Positions 1-7,845 are shown, counted from the stretch's first letter. The stretch: 36,195 nucleotides of DNA from Oceanobacillus indicireducens (GCF_014647195.1 NZ_BMOS01000031.1:1-36195), one strand, 5' to 3'. Numbers and translations are program-made. The notes: a model not told the origin generated them from the letters alone.

Positions 1-951
1 ATTTACATCAAGGAGATATATTTCTAGTCTCCCAACCATGGCGGCTTGTTGCTGGTTTAAAAAGCCCACAAATGCAGATAGCCTAAAATCTCGAATAGGA
101 GACTCTAGGCTAGTTTTGATTGCTGGACCGTGCCAGTTGCTTCCTGTTCCGTAGGAATCAGCTACGAACCGGTTGTTACGGGGAACAATATTTCCCGTTA
201 CAATACCGCCATCAATATCCGAGTTACTTGCATCGGTCCATCCAACAGATGTATTGGCGTTTGTGTAATATCTTCTCACATAGCGTTCAAATGGTTTTTC
301 ATCTACTTCGTGCGGTTTTCCTATCATGAGATATTTTGGATACCACTCATCGCCTAGTTGCTCTAAGTCATTCTGATTTTGGATAAGAGCGTAAGTTACA
401 GATTCCTTCGCCGTCATTTCAATGATTGGTTTGGCGTTGGCTGTGCCTTCGTTTTTTATAGTGCTGACATCAGGTAAGAGGTGGCGAGTGATTTCGGGAC
501 CGTATTTGAACGGGTCCGAGCAAATGAAATGTAGATTGCCTACTAAATCATTACTTTCCTCTTCCGGTAATTCCAGTTCCTCTAAAGATGCATAAAACAA
601 AGCATCCTCATCTGTAAATGTAAGGACTTTTTTCGAGCCGACAAGAAGGGAATTCAGCCTTTTCAATCGTTCTCTAAAGCCGTTATTTGTTTTATCTTTA
701 ATTTTAAACTTTACAGTGATCGAGCGTGGATCTTGATAACCATTCGCATCCTCCCAAGCACCTTCCATGCCCGGGATTGGAATGATATTCCTTCTGTAAG
801 TTGTGTTACTCCGTCCACTTACCGTTAATGTAATAAAACTTCCATCTTCATCTGTCAATTCTTCATCAAGATTCATTCCATCAAAAACAGTTTGGAGGGA
901 TAAGGAAGCACTTTGCGCACTTCCTGGTAATGTGTCTACAAACCCGTACAT
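1..951 (-). CDS. Distal tail protein (Dit-like), 3' end cut by window
   Basis: The reading frame opens at an ATG just downstream of the tape measure gene, behind an AGGAGG-type site, and stays open for 317 codons to the window edge. The N-terminus (MYGFVDTLPG) and the pattern of an N-terminal beta domain followed by a lectin-like galactose-binding region (GRLEIYLLD near the edge) fit the siphovirus Dit/phage tail family (Sipho_tail). Dit forms the hub joining tail tube to baseplate or tip. Its place directly after the tape measure gene is the standard one. The C-terminus is missing only because the window stops. Confidence 0.85.
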   Translation of the reverse strand, partial: MYGFVDTLPGSAQSASLSLQTVFDGMNLDEELTDEDGSFITLTVSGRSNTTYRRNIIPIPGMEGAWEDANGYQDPRSITVKFKIKDKTNNGFRERLKRLNSLLVGSKKVLTFTDEDALFYASLEELELPEEESNDLVGNLHFICSDPFKYGPEITRHLLPDVSTIKNEGTANAKPIIEMTAKESVTYALIQNQNDLEQLGDEWYPKYLMIGKPHEVDEKPFERYVRRYYTNANTSVGWTDASNSDIDGGIVTGNIVPRNNRFVADSYGTGSNWHGPAIKTSLESPIRDFRLSAFVGFLNQQQAAMVGRLEIYLLDVN

Positions 952-962
952 AAAGCACCTCC

Positions 963-3900
963 TTATTGATTAAAAGCTTGCACAATTTTTACACTTTGGT
1001 CTTGTTCGTTCGTGATATCCTCAACAAACGCTTTAAAATTACGCCTCCCCAGCATGAGATTAATGTTTGCTGGTTGTTTGCTTACTGTAACTTCATTCTG
1101 ATAGTCATAACTAAATTGCCGCTGTGACCGTGCATGAATGCTGTTGATTTGGCCTGCGATGTCTATAGGTTGGATGTTTGGCATTGCGGCTAACGCTAAG
1201 CCCATCGAAGCTTTTTCTACACTTCGAACCATATTCCATAATCCAACCACAAGACCTCCACCGGTATCTTCCCCGATATCAGTTGTAACTCTGGATGGAG
1301 AATGGACTTTTAAAGCTGACCGGATTGTGCTAGCCACTCGATTCGCTATATTTCTAGCTGTAGCCATGACACCGCCAGAACTAGAGTTTAGACCACTGCG
1401 CAACCCTGCCATTGCCTGTACACCTGCATTCCTTAACTGTGCTTGTAGTCGATTGAAAATAGACACAATCCTGTTACCTGTACTTTGTGATACAGCGGCA
1501 CTCTGGTTCATGCCATTTCTAAAGGCAGACGTTACAGATGACATTCCGGATCTATTTACATTCACAATCCTGTTCATATTGGTCGTTGATGCTCTATTTA
1601 TCTGATTATAGCCATTTGTATAAACTTGAACCATTTGACGCATGCTACGATTCGTCATATCGTTCATCCTGCTCGTGTTTTGCTGAATGACATTGGTGGT
1701 TTGTTGCATACCTCTTTGGGTCGTTTGTGTAACAGCTCGCATTCCTAACTGCGTTTGATTTGCCACATTTTTCATCGCTGATTGGATTGTGTTTGCTATG
1801 TTTTTCATGCTAGAACTAAAACTAGATGACAATCCATTCAATGATGACTTGGACGCACTTTCTATTTTTGACATCTCCGATTCAATAGACGAAGACATGC
1901 CCTTAAAGCTATTTTCAACAGTCGATTGCATGTTTGATGCACTGCTCGTTATTTCTGATTCCATTCCACTGAAATCACTCGCCCCACCAGACGACAAATT
2001 ACTTATATCAGCTAACGATGAACTTGACATGTCACTCATGTCGCCAGTGACACTAGCGCTCAAACTCTCTATGTCAATCGACCCGCTAGACTCTAAGTCC
2101 GCTAACATACTAGAAACATCAGTATTCATACCAGATACAGAATCGACCGATCCAGAATACATGTCGTCCATACTGCCCAACGCACTAACAGACAGACCCT
2201 CAACGCTAGATGAACCTGCAGCATTCAACCCCTCAAGTTCGGACGCTCCAGACATGTGTAAATCCATCAGTTGGCTTGTTCCAAATTGATTCATTTCACC
2301 AAAATGCATATCCATACTGTCATGCATTCCGCCGATGTTAGCCTCTGCCGATTCAGCCATTTTACTTGTTGAGGTATCAGCGGTGTCGGACAATCCCTCG
2401 ATTGAGCTTCCGGCCTCATCAGCTGCTTCTTTTGTTCCAAACCCTAATACATCGAGAAATCCGTTCCATGCGTTACTAACCCAACTGGACACAGTTTCCA
2501 CTATATTTCCTATCCACTCAAATTTCTCACCAAGCCATGTGATAACGCCAATAAGACCTACAACAACAGCAATAACGATACCTACCGGGCTAGTGAAAAA
2601 CATAAAAATAGCAGCTGCTGCTTTTACGACTGTAACAACAATAGCAAATACTTTCGCGACAACCGTAACAACAGCGATAACCGATGCAACAACAGTAACT
2701 ACAACACCTAATACTGATACAAGTTGCATGACCCATGAATGTGTTTCGATAAAAGAAACAATCCAAGACGTAAAGCTCGCAACCGCACTAGCAACAATAG
2801 CAATCACTTGTGCAGTAATGCCGATTAATACGGTTAGTATGGATATAAATGCTACAGCGCCGGGCTGAATAGCCTCCCACACTGCTGATATGATCGCTTG
2901 AATATTAGTCCAAATAACCTCCATATTCGTGCGGAATTCTTCATTCGTTTGCCATAAATAACTGACTGCTGCTCCGACCAACGCAAGGACGGCAATAATT
3001 GCTAACATCGGACCAGACGCTAACCCGAACGATCTTCCTAACAACTGCACCGATCCCGCTAATCCATTAATAATACCTCGCACAGTTCCAAGAGCTGCTG
3101 CTGCGGTCACTAATAAAGCGATGGACGTGGCGACCCCCATTACTATTGGCTGTAATGGTTCTAGAGATGAACGCCAGTCCTGTATTGTGCTGACGACTTC
3201 TGGAATTTTTTCAGCGATACCATTAAGCACATCCTCAAACGCCGAACCAAAATTAGACACCATCTCACGCATGTCCGGCAAGCTGTTTGATGTAAGCATT
3301 TCATCTGTTGATGTGATAATACTCTCTACACCGCGCGCTACAGCCGCTTTCATATTGTCAAATGTACCGCCCCAAGAAGCGCCGGCTTCTTTTGCCGCTC
3401 CTGCAATACCCGCGAAATTTTCTGTCCCGTTGGAAAGTGCGTCGTTCATCACATCAATGAAATGATTGGCATCCAACTCACCTTTTGACATAGCTTCCGC
3501 CACTTCTTCAACGGATTGATTGGTAGCATCAGCATATATCTGCATGGCAGGAATGCCGGCTTCTGTGAGTCTGTTCATTGTGTCCATTTGCACTTTGCCT
3601 TTTGCAACCATCTTCGCTAAAGCGTCAGATACACTAGAGAACGTTTCGTTACTTCCGTCACCATAAAAAGCAACCGCATCACCCCAAGAGGAGATTGTGT
3701 CGGTTGCTTTATCCACGTCCATGTTTGAAGTTACGAAATCTTGAGTAGCTTTTGCAGCCACATCTAACCCATATGCAGTTCCTTTAACTGTGTCATTCAC
3801 AGTGTCGAGTACTTCATTAGCCTTGGCAGAACTTCCTGTCATAGTGGTCATAACACGTTCGAATTGCTCCATGGTGTCAATTCTTCCAAATGCTTTTTGT

Positions 3901-4100
3901 ACAGAATCTTTAACTAAATTAAAGCCTGCAGACAAAGCTTGAGTAATCCCGATAGCAGCCGCCAACTTACCAATAGTCACTCCTGCGGTGCCTGTAGATT
4001 GCTCCAATCCAGATACCGCTCGTTCAGCGTCTTGGAATCCTCTTTTAAAGTCGGCTACATTTGCCCTTAGATAGGCTTCTACGCTGTAGGTTTCTGCTAT
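963..4100 (-). CDS. Tail tape measure protein, apparent ATA start
   Basis: Long tail protein setting tail length, with hydrophobic segments at about residues 315-530 (typical of tape measures), a 330-residue hendecad tract, and a C-terminal SALKVHSPSR motif common in these proteins. The first in-frame standard start is TTG at 4007, but typical tape-measure N-terminal coding (YSVEAYLRANVADFKRGFQ) extends 31 codons further upstream, to a stop at 4107-4109. No ATG, GTG or TTG lies in that extension. An ATA at 4098-4100 sits 9 nt after GGAGG, giving 1045 residues. ATT at 4106 is possible but too near the ribosome site. It follows the chaperone stop by 16 nt. Identity is firm; the start codon is inferred. 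Confidence 0.9.
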   Translation of the reverse strand: MAETYSVEAYLRANVADFKRGFQDAERAVSGLEQSTGTAGVTIGKLAAAIGITQALSAGFNLVKDSVQKAFGRIDTMEQFERVMTTMTGSSAKANEVLDTVNDTVKGTAYGLDVAAKATQDFVTSNMDVDKATDTISSWGDAVAFYGDGSNETFSSVSDALAKMVAKGKVQMDTMNRLTEAGIPAMQIYADATNQSVEEVAEAMSKGELDANHFIDVMNDALSNGTENFAGIAGAAKEAGASWGGTFDNMKAAVARGVESIITSTDEMLTSNSLPDMREMVSNFGSAFEDVLNGIAEKIPEVVSTIQDWRSSLEPLQPIVMGVATSIALLVTAAAALGTVRGIINGLAGSVQLLGRSFGLASGPMLAIIAVLALVGAAVSYLWQTNEEFRTNMEVIWTNIQAIISAVWEAIQPGAVAFISILTVLIGITAQVIAIVASAVASFTSWIVSFIETHSWVMQLVSVLGVVVTVVASVIAVVTVVAKVFAIVVTVVKAAAAIFMFFTSPVGIVIAVVVGLIGVITWLGEKFEWIGNIVETVSSWVSNAWNGFLDVLGFGTKEAADEAGSSIEGLSDTADTSTSKMAESAEANIGGMHDSMDMHFGEMNQFGTSQLMDLHMSGASELEGLNAAGSSSVEGLSVSALGSMDDMYSGSVDSVSGMNTDVSSMLADLESSGSIDIESLSASVTGDMSDMSSSSLADISNLSSGGASDFSGMESEITSSASNMQSTVENSFKGMSSSIESEMSKIESASKSSLNGLSSSFSSSMKNIANTIQSAMKNVANQTQLGMRAVTQTTQRGMQQTTNVIQQNTSRMNDMTNRSMRQMVQVYTNGYNQINRASTTNMNRIVNVNRSGMSSVTSAFRNGMNQSAAVSQSTGNRIVSIFNRLQAQLRNAGVQAMAGLRSGLNSSSGGVMATARNIANRVASTIRSALKVHSPSRVTTDIGEDTGGGLVVGLWNMVRSVEKASMGLALAAMPNIQPIDIAGQINSIHARSQRQFSYDYQNEVTVSKQPANINLMLGRRNFKAFVEDITNEQDQSVKIVQAFNQ
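1431..2420 (-). repeat. Thirty uninterrupted 11-residue repeats in the tape measure
   Basis: The tape measure frame reads as consecutive 11-residue units (DEAGSSIEGLS, DTADTSTSKMA, ESAEANIGGMH, DSMDMHFGEMN and so on to SIFNRLQAQLR), with Met, Leu or Ile recurring near unit position 10. I count 30 units without a gap. The 33-bp DNA period is degenerate, so this is protein-level periodicity. Hendecads form extended right-handed coiled coils, suiting a ruler inside the tail tube. Confidence 0.85.
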
Positions 4101-4116
4101 AGTAATCTACCTCCCT

Positions 4117-4847
4117 TCAGTTAGAGTTGACAGCAGACGCAAGTCTTGCCAATCTCCTAGTCTTTTGGTCAATCTTAATCTTGGTCGAATTTCTCGCTTT
4201 CGTTACCTCTTTGAGCTCTTTTTCATAATCAAAGAAATCTTTATACGATTTAAATACAGGAACATGTTTTTTACCTTGCTCTTTAGTTGCTCCTGCAGCA
4301 TTATTCAGCCACGCTTGTAAGTGTAATTCGTTATGTTTATCCACTTGCTGTAGTTGAAACGCCTCCATACGCAGGGAATACTCAAGCAAAGACATTGTTT
4401 CGACCTCATACAAACTCTTTGCGCCCAGATATCGAAAGCAATTTATTATTATTTTCCTATATGTCTCTTCAGAAGTTTCATCGATTTCTTCGCTTAAACT
4501 TTCGCCTGTTTCTTGAATTGCTCGATCTTGCTTTTCAAAAAAGGCGCTTCTTCCAACGCTTCTTGAATATCTTTAAATAACTGATCTAACTTATCTTCGT
4601 TCGCAATTTTCTCGAGTTCGTTTTCAATTTCTGTTCCAGTGGGCCTTCCTTTTAGATGTGCAGTGCCAGCCTTAATGATTTCATATAAGACGGTAGGGTT
4701 TTGCATGGATAAATAAGACATCGCTGACTCAACGCCCATCGCTAATTTGACGCCTTTGTTCTCAATTGTATAGACCTTGTCCATCTCTCTGATAAACTTC
4801 AAACCGAAGTTTAGCGTGTATTCTTTTCCGTTGATTGTTAAGTTCAT
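4117..4847 (-). CDS. Tail assembly chaperone GT fusion made by -1 frameshift
   Basis: Counterpart of lambda gpG-T. Translation of the upstream chaperone frame from 4847 would slip -1 at T TTT TTG (4542 to 4536) and continue from 4536 in the T frame to TGA at 4117, giving about 243 residues. The T frame has no stop between 4536 and 4117 and no good start: its first candidate is a TTG at 4413 without a ribosome site. The T-specific part is charged, ending KTRRLARLASAVNSN. In known phages the fusion recruits the tape measure and the tail tube protein during tail assembly, and the gene always precedes the tape measure, as here. Confidence 0.8.
4494..4847 (-). CDS. Tail assembly chaperone, short form (gpG-like)
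   Basis: A 117-residue protein starting MNLTINGKEYTLNFGLKFIR, the usual beta-hairpin opening of Gram-positive siphovirus tail assembly chaperones, behind AGGAGG. It lies between the major tail protein and tape measure genes, the conserved position. The normal stop TAA follows AAA GTT. The slippery codon pair is codons 103-104 (Phe-Leu), 14 residues before the end, so most ribosomes should make this short form and a minority the GT fusion. Confidence 0.85.
   Translation of the reverse strand: MNLTINGKEYTLNFGLKFIREMDKVYTIENKGVKLAMGVESAMSYLSMQNPTVLYEIIKAGTAHLKGRPTGTEIENELEKIANEDKLDQLFKDIQEALEEAPFLKSKIEQFKKQAKV
4536..4542 (-). other. Programmed -1 frameshift slippery heptamer T TTT TTG
   Basis: In the chaperone frame the codons are CCT TTT TTG AAA, so T TTT TTG fits the X XXY YYZ rule exactly. 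After slipping back one base, reading continues as GAA AAG CAA in the T frame with no stop for 139 codons. I did not identify a strong downstream stimulatory hairpin by eye. Confidence 0.8.
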
Positions 4848-4870
4848 GTATAATTCCTCCTAAAATATAA

Positions 4871-4893
4871 AAGAGCGCCTTAATAGCGCTCTT
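4871..4893 (-). terminator. Terminator after the major tail protein gene
   Basis: Perfect 8-bp inverted repeat (AAGAGCGC / GCGCTCTT, 7-nt loop). On the minus strand it is followed by TTTATATTTT. It overlaps the stop of the +1-frame tail protein extension. It probably damps transcription between the abundant tube protein and the low-abundance chaperones and tape measure. Confidence 0.75.
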
Positions 4894-4952
4894 AATCAAT
4901 AATTAATGTTCGTCCAATTTCTGCATCCCCAATAGCTTGGGGGTCATGAGGG
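4892..4952 (-). other. +1 frameshift site and C-terminal extension of the tail tube protein
   Basis: Sequence ACT CCC T CAT GAC: proline tRNA on CCC can re-pair one base on with CCT, after which the +1 frame reads 18 codons (HDPQAIGDAEIGRTLIID) to TAA at 4892. A CCCCAA-GCTA-TTGGGG hairpin lies 3-4 nt after the zero-frame stop. The same ACTCCCT word, the same extension length and a similar peptide occur at the capsid gene end (7846-7906). Known precedents are phage PSA Tsh and SPP1 gp17.1. Confidence 0.8.
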
Positions 4953-5492
4953 AGTTTCGTCATCTCCGCCGCCATCATTTTCTGGAACGGTGTCACGAAA
5001 TGCGTACTGAATAGCGGTTTGTTGTTCTTCAGTTAACGTCGCAAAGCCAAACTGCGGGACTAACTCAATCTTAAAGTCGCCAGAATAAGTTGATTCATCT
5101 TCCGTAGGAGCTGACGCTTCCCAATTCGTTAAATACCCTTGTGCATACATCGCCGGGAACTTGCCGTCATCCTCCAAGTCTTCATCGACTGTAACTTCCC
5201 ATAACTCCAATTTTTCCCCATCGAGAACCGATCCCTGCAACATAGTGGCAACCGGATCATCTTTTGCCTGTACAGCTTCGATACCGGTCACCTCGCCTTC
5301 TAAATCGCCTAACTTAACAATCGTTCCGTCTTTTGTTGGAATGGCATCGGTCTCCCTTTCCAATTTAAAGGTGTGCTCAGTTTGAAAAGCTAGTTTTGCA
5401 GCTTCTTTGTCCGAGTCTTTCAACCGACGGAATAATAAAATCTTGTCTTTTCCTTCTAGCATACCTTGCCGTGCTTTATTGTTATCTGCCAT
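4944..5492 (-). CDS. Major tail tube protein, short form
   Basis: A 182-residue protein starting MADNNKARQGMLEGKDKILL, matching in size, position and composition the major tail (tsh-like) proteins of Listeria and Bacillus siphoviruses. It lies between the tail terminator gene and the chaperone genes and has a good AGGAGG site. The acidic C-terminus ends DDETPS at TGA 4944. A +1 shift at the CCC codon (Pro181) would replace the last residue by an 18-residue extension (see the entry at 4892). The long form would be 199 residues. Confidence 0.85.
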   Translation of the reverse strand: MADNNKARQGMLEGKDKILLFRRLKDSDKEAAKLAFQTEHTFKLERETDAIPTKDGTIVKLGDLEGEVTGIEAVQAKDDPVATMLQGSVLDGEKLELWEVTVDEDLEDDGKFPAMYAQGYLTNWEASAPTEDESTYSGDFKIELVPQFGFATLTEEQQTAIQYAFRDTVPENDGGGDDETPS

Positions 5493-5503
5493 GGTATTAC
5501 CTC

Positions 5504-5902
5504 CTACTTAATAGTCATGTCTAATTCCAAAATACCGTGTAGTAACGGCATTCCTGTTGAATTATCGTTCATGATTGTTCCGTTATGTCTTTTGGGTATG
5601 ATTTGATAACCGTTTGTTTCTTTAAGTTGGTAGAAAGCTTTTTTAATGCTGTTTCGCATATCCGCTACAGTTTTTCGGTCGCGCTTAGGGTCATCAGCAT
5701 AAATGTGTACAGTGACTTGATAATCACCAAACAGATTAAACTTCGTTCGTCTGCTTTGCTCGAAAACCTCTCCAACGAAAACAAAAGGATATGGCGCTTC
5801 ACTACCAGGAAGGTAATTGTAAGTCGCATATCCCAACTGTATACTGATAGCGAATAACGCATCATGAATCGCCTGTTCTGGTGACTTTTCAATTGTTGCC
5901 AC
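5504..5902 (-). CDS. Tail terminator / minor tail protein (DUF3168-like)
   Basis: A 132-residue protein whose core includes the phrases SEAPYPFVFVGE and YQVTVHIYADD, with a terminal LELDMTIK. This pattern fits the DUF3168/tail terminator-like proteins (lambda gpU role: capping the finished tail tube at its head-proximal end). It sits directly upstream of the major tail gene, as expected. GTG is chosen as start, with GGTGAT about 8 nt upstream. It is separated from the connector genes by an inserted membrane-protein gene. Confidence 0.65.
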   Translation of the reverse strand: MATIEKSPEQAIHDALFAISIQLGYATYNYLPGSEAPYPFVFVGEVFEQSRRTKFNLFGDYQVTVHIYADDPKRDRKTVADMRNSIKKAFYQLKETNGYQIIPKRHNGTIMNDNSTGMPLLHGILELDMTIK

Positions 5903-5927
5903 TGCATCATCACCTACTCTTTTGCAA

Positions 5928-5958
5928 AATAAAAAGACACCTCGTTTGAGATGCCTTA
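5928..5958 (-). terminator. Terminator of the inserted membrane-protein gene
   Basis: On the minus strand AAGGCATCTC-AAAC-GAGGTGTCTT forms a 10-bp stem with two G-U pairs and is followed by TTTATTTT. It begins at the stop codon of the upstream gene, so that gene has its own terminator inside the late operon. Confidence 0.8.
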
Positions 5959-6486
5959 ATTTAAGTCTATCGTTAATTGATTTGAGTTTTCATCCGTCAT
6001 CGGAACGAAAGTAAGTTCAAGTGAATCCTCTGCATTTTCAAGCTGATAGGTTAATTCAACTTCCCACTCACCTTGTTCGGCGTTTGGGAAATATATATCA
6101 CTGTTCTGGTCTTGCCATGAATTATTAACCTCGTTAAGCAATTCGCCACTTTGTTCGATATCCATAGCAGCCATTTGCATGAAAGTCTTCTCTCCGTCGC
6201 CAGCTTGATTCAGCCACTTAAACGAGATATCAGCCAATATTGTACCATCTTCCTCGTAGATAATTACTGGATTCATGGTTAATTTGAAGTTTTGAAAGGC
6301 GAGTTCATCATTAAGATCAATAGTCTTGTTCACTACCTGTTTACTTACTTCCTCTGCGGTTTCCTTTGTGTTCGTCGTTGCATCTCCGTTTCCACTAAAA
6401 GCAATCATCATCACAAAAACTGCTATCACACCCAGTAATATAACAACGCGGGTGCTTTGTTTTGAATTTTTAAGCTTGTTCCACAT
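5956..6486 (-). CDS. Single-pass membrane protein inserted in the late operon (moron candidate)
   Basis: I chose the ATG at 6486 because GGAGG lies 8 nt upstream. The frame extends 14 codons further without a good site. The 176-residue protein has a basic N-terminus, one membrane span at about residues 15-32 (RVVILLGVIAVFVMMIAF) and an acidic extracellular domain of about 130 residues with alternating beta-like segments, loosely reminiscent of DUF5067-type Ig-like proteins. It interrupts the usual connector-to-tail-terminator order and is bounded by its own promoter and terminator, so it is probably expressed from the prophage for host or superinfection functions. The function is not recognised. 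Confidence 0.75.
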   Translation of the reverse strand: MWNKLKNSKQSTRVVILLGVIAVFVMMIAFSGNGDATTNTKETAEEVSKQVVNKTIDLNDELAFQNFKLTMNPVIIYEEDGTILADISFKWLNQAGDGEKTFMQMAAMDIEQSGELLNEVNNSWQDQNSDIYFPNAEQGEWEVELTYQLENAEDSLELTFVPMTDENSNQLTIDLN

Positions 6487-6537
6487 AAAAGAACCTCCGA
6501 TACAATAGTTAGTTAAGTATAATTTCAACTTTTAACA

Positions 6538-6566
6538 ATTATACCATGAGGTAAAAGCTATTTCAC
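6538..6566 (-). promoter_or_regulatory. Promoter candidate for the inserted membrane-protein gene
   Basis: On the minus strand GTGAAA (6566-6561), a 17-nt spacer and a perfect TATAAT (6543-6538). It lies between the HK97 gp10-like gene and the membrane-protein gene. The -35 is weak (4 of 6 matches). Together with the terminator at 5928 it makes a self-contained unit. Confidence 0.55.
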
Positions 6567-6899
6567 TAGGCGCTTTAAGTCACTAATAAACTTCTTACGC
6601 TGTTCGTAGTATGAATTTGTCATAAATGGTCGAGCGTAAATGAATCTAGTGCCAAAATTGATATATCCTGCATAGTGGGCTGTTGCAGCAACTTTAGCCG
6701 TAAAACCACTATCTTCGGAAGTATATCCAATGCTACGTTTCAAATTTCCCGTATCGACCGGCGCACGTCTTTGTGCTTTTCCTTGTAATTCAGAACCATT
6801 CAACTTAACGGCATTTTTCACATCGTTTAAATCAGTATTTTTCTTTAGTTTGCCCAAAAGTTCGTCAGAGCCTTTGATTTGTATGGTACCCCTAGCCAT
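6558..6899 (-). CDS. HK97 gp10-family neck protein
   Basis: A 113-residue basic protein with the hallmark order of this family: an N-terminal helix pair, APVDTGNLKRSI (residues about 46-57), HYAGYINFGT and ARPFMTNSYYEQ near the C-terminus. HK97 gp10-like proteins act at the head-tail interface or in tail completion. ATG follows GGAGG with good spacing, and the start overlaps the end of the head-closure gene by 8 nt, indicating translational coupling. Confidence 0.85.
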   Translation of the reverse strand: MARGTIQIKGSDELLGKLKKNTDLNDVKNAVKLNGSELQGKAQRRAPVDTGNLKRSIGYTSEDSGFTAKVAATAHYAGYINFGTRFIYARPFMTNSYYEQRKKFISDLKRLVK

Positions 6900-7224
6900 T
6901 ACTGATTCCCTCCAAATAAAAAACGCCCTTCCTATAATCGGATTGGCGTCTAATTCGGTATTTTTGCTTTTCGTCGTCTGGTTGGTCTATGTCCTCATTC
7001 AAGAAAACATAATCAACCTTGCCGTTATACGGATGCCGCAATCGGGCAACGGTAATCACTTTGTCCATTTCTCCGAATAGCTCATTCGTGCGGTCTATCC
7101 CCAGTGTAGATACATTGCATGGCAACGTCGTTTTAATCAGCTCACCATCTACCCATTTCCCCTCAATTGGATCGTAGTAAGCATCGGCCTCATTAACAAA
7201 TGTTATCCTCTGACTAAATCTCAT
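6892..7224 (-). CDS. Head closure / head-tail adaptor protein
   Basis: A 110-residue protein of the SPP1 gp16-like head-tail adaptor class. It opens MRFSQRITFVNE, where a typical adaptor reads 'MNPGxLRHRITF', and has beta-rich segments ending YRKGVFYLEGI. It closes the capsid pore under the connector. ATGA overlap with the upstream connector gene (7221-7224) couples the two. Confidence 0.75.
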   Translation of the reverse strand: MRFSQRITFVNEADAYYDPIEGKWVDGELIKTTLPCNVSTLGIDRTNELFGEMDKVITVARLRHPYNGKVDYVFLNEDIDQPDDEKQKYRIRRQSDYRKGVFYLEGISNG

Positions 7225-7577
7225 ATAAACAACACCTTGCCACGTTTCGACCCAGTATCGTCTTCATCTTCAGCGTAATCCTCAATGATATCCATATAAG
7301 GGTCTAATTCCTTGTCCAAATCATAAAAATCTATACGATGCCCTTCTACTGATTCAGACTTAAATCCCTCGCTGCCAATACGATTAAAGCGACGCAATGT
7401 TACTTCCTCGATGATATATTCTAATTCCTCGGGGATAGTCTCGATAGACTTATTAACCTTACGCAATTTACCCAGCAACAGACTACGAACGTTCTTTATC
7501 AAAACATCCAGGACGGGGTCTTGCATGTCGTCCTGGATGTCTAATACTATTTTGATATTCTTTTTAATATCTGGCAT
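7221..7577 (-). CDS. Head-tail connector (gp6/gp15-like)
   Basis: A 118-residue, mostly helical acidic protein with the common pattern of Gram-positive phage connectors: an N-terminal helical stretch, EELEYIIEEVTLRRFNRIGSEG in the middle (residues about 50-71) and an acidic tail. It matches the phage_connect_1/gp6-like class that forms the ring between portal and head closure protein. Position after the capsid gene and before the adaptor supports this. Confidence 0.75.
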   Translation of the reverse strand: MPDIKKNIKIVLDIQDDMQDPVLDVLIKNVRSLLLGKLRKVNKSIETIPEELEYIIEEVTLRRFNRIGSEGFKSESVEGHRIDFYDLDKELDPYMDIIEDYAEDEDDTGSKRGKVLFI

Positions 7578-7579
7578 GT

Positions 7580-7834
7580 TTATTCACCCGCTCCGGCACC
7601 TTCTAATGCTTCGACTCTTGCTACAAGTTCATTCCACTGTGTTTCTGATGGGAAACCATCCGCGCCAGGCTCCCCTTTGTCGCCTTTATCTCCCTTAGCC
7701 CCTTTTGCTCCAGTATCGCCTTTAGGACCTTGTGGACCTTCTTTACCAGCGACATCAATCAAATCATGTACATCTTCTTCTGTAATTACATGACCTGTTA
7801 CTAATCTTTCCTTCAACTCTTCTTTAGTTGCCAT
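7580..7834 (-). CDS. Small collagen-like protein, probable capsid fibre
   Basis: An 84-residue protein in three parts: an N-terminal helical segment (residues 1-30), ten uninterrupted Gly-X-Y triplets from GPQGPKGDTGAKG to GFP (about residues 33-62), and a short C-terminal coiled coil with ETQWNELVARVEALEG. Collagen triplets trimerise and are used by phages in fibres. Between the capsid and connector genes, a head fibre or decoration role is the simplest inference. The start follows AGGAGG. No close relative is recognised. Confidence 0.7.
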   Translation of the reverse strand: MATKEELKERLVTGHVITEEDVHDLIDVAGKEGPQGPKGDTGAKGAKGDKGDKGEPGADGFPSETQWNELVARVEALEGAGAGE

Positions 7835-7845
7835 TATTAGCCTCC

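Noticed and set aside
1138-3465. Four plus-strand open frames opposite the tape measure gene
   Set aside because: Mirror frames of the repetitive tape measure coding sequence, without ribosome sites or recognisable features.
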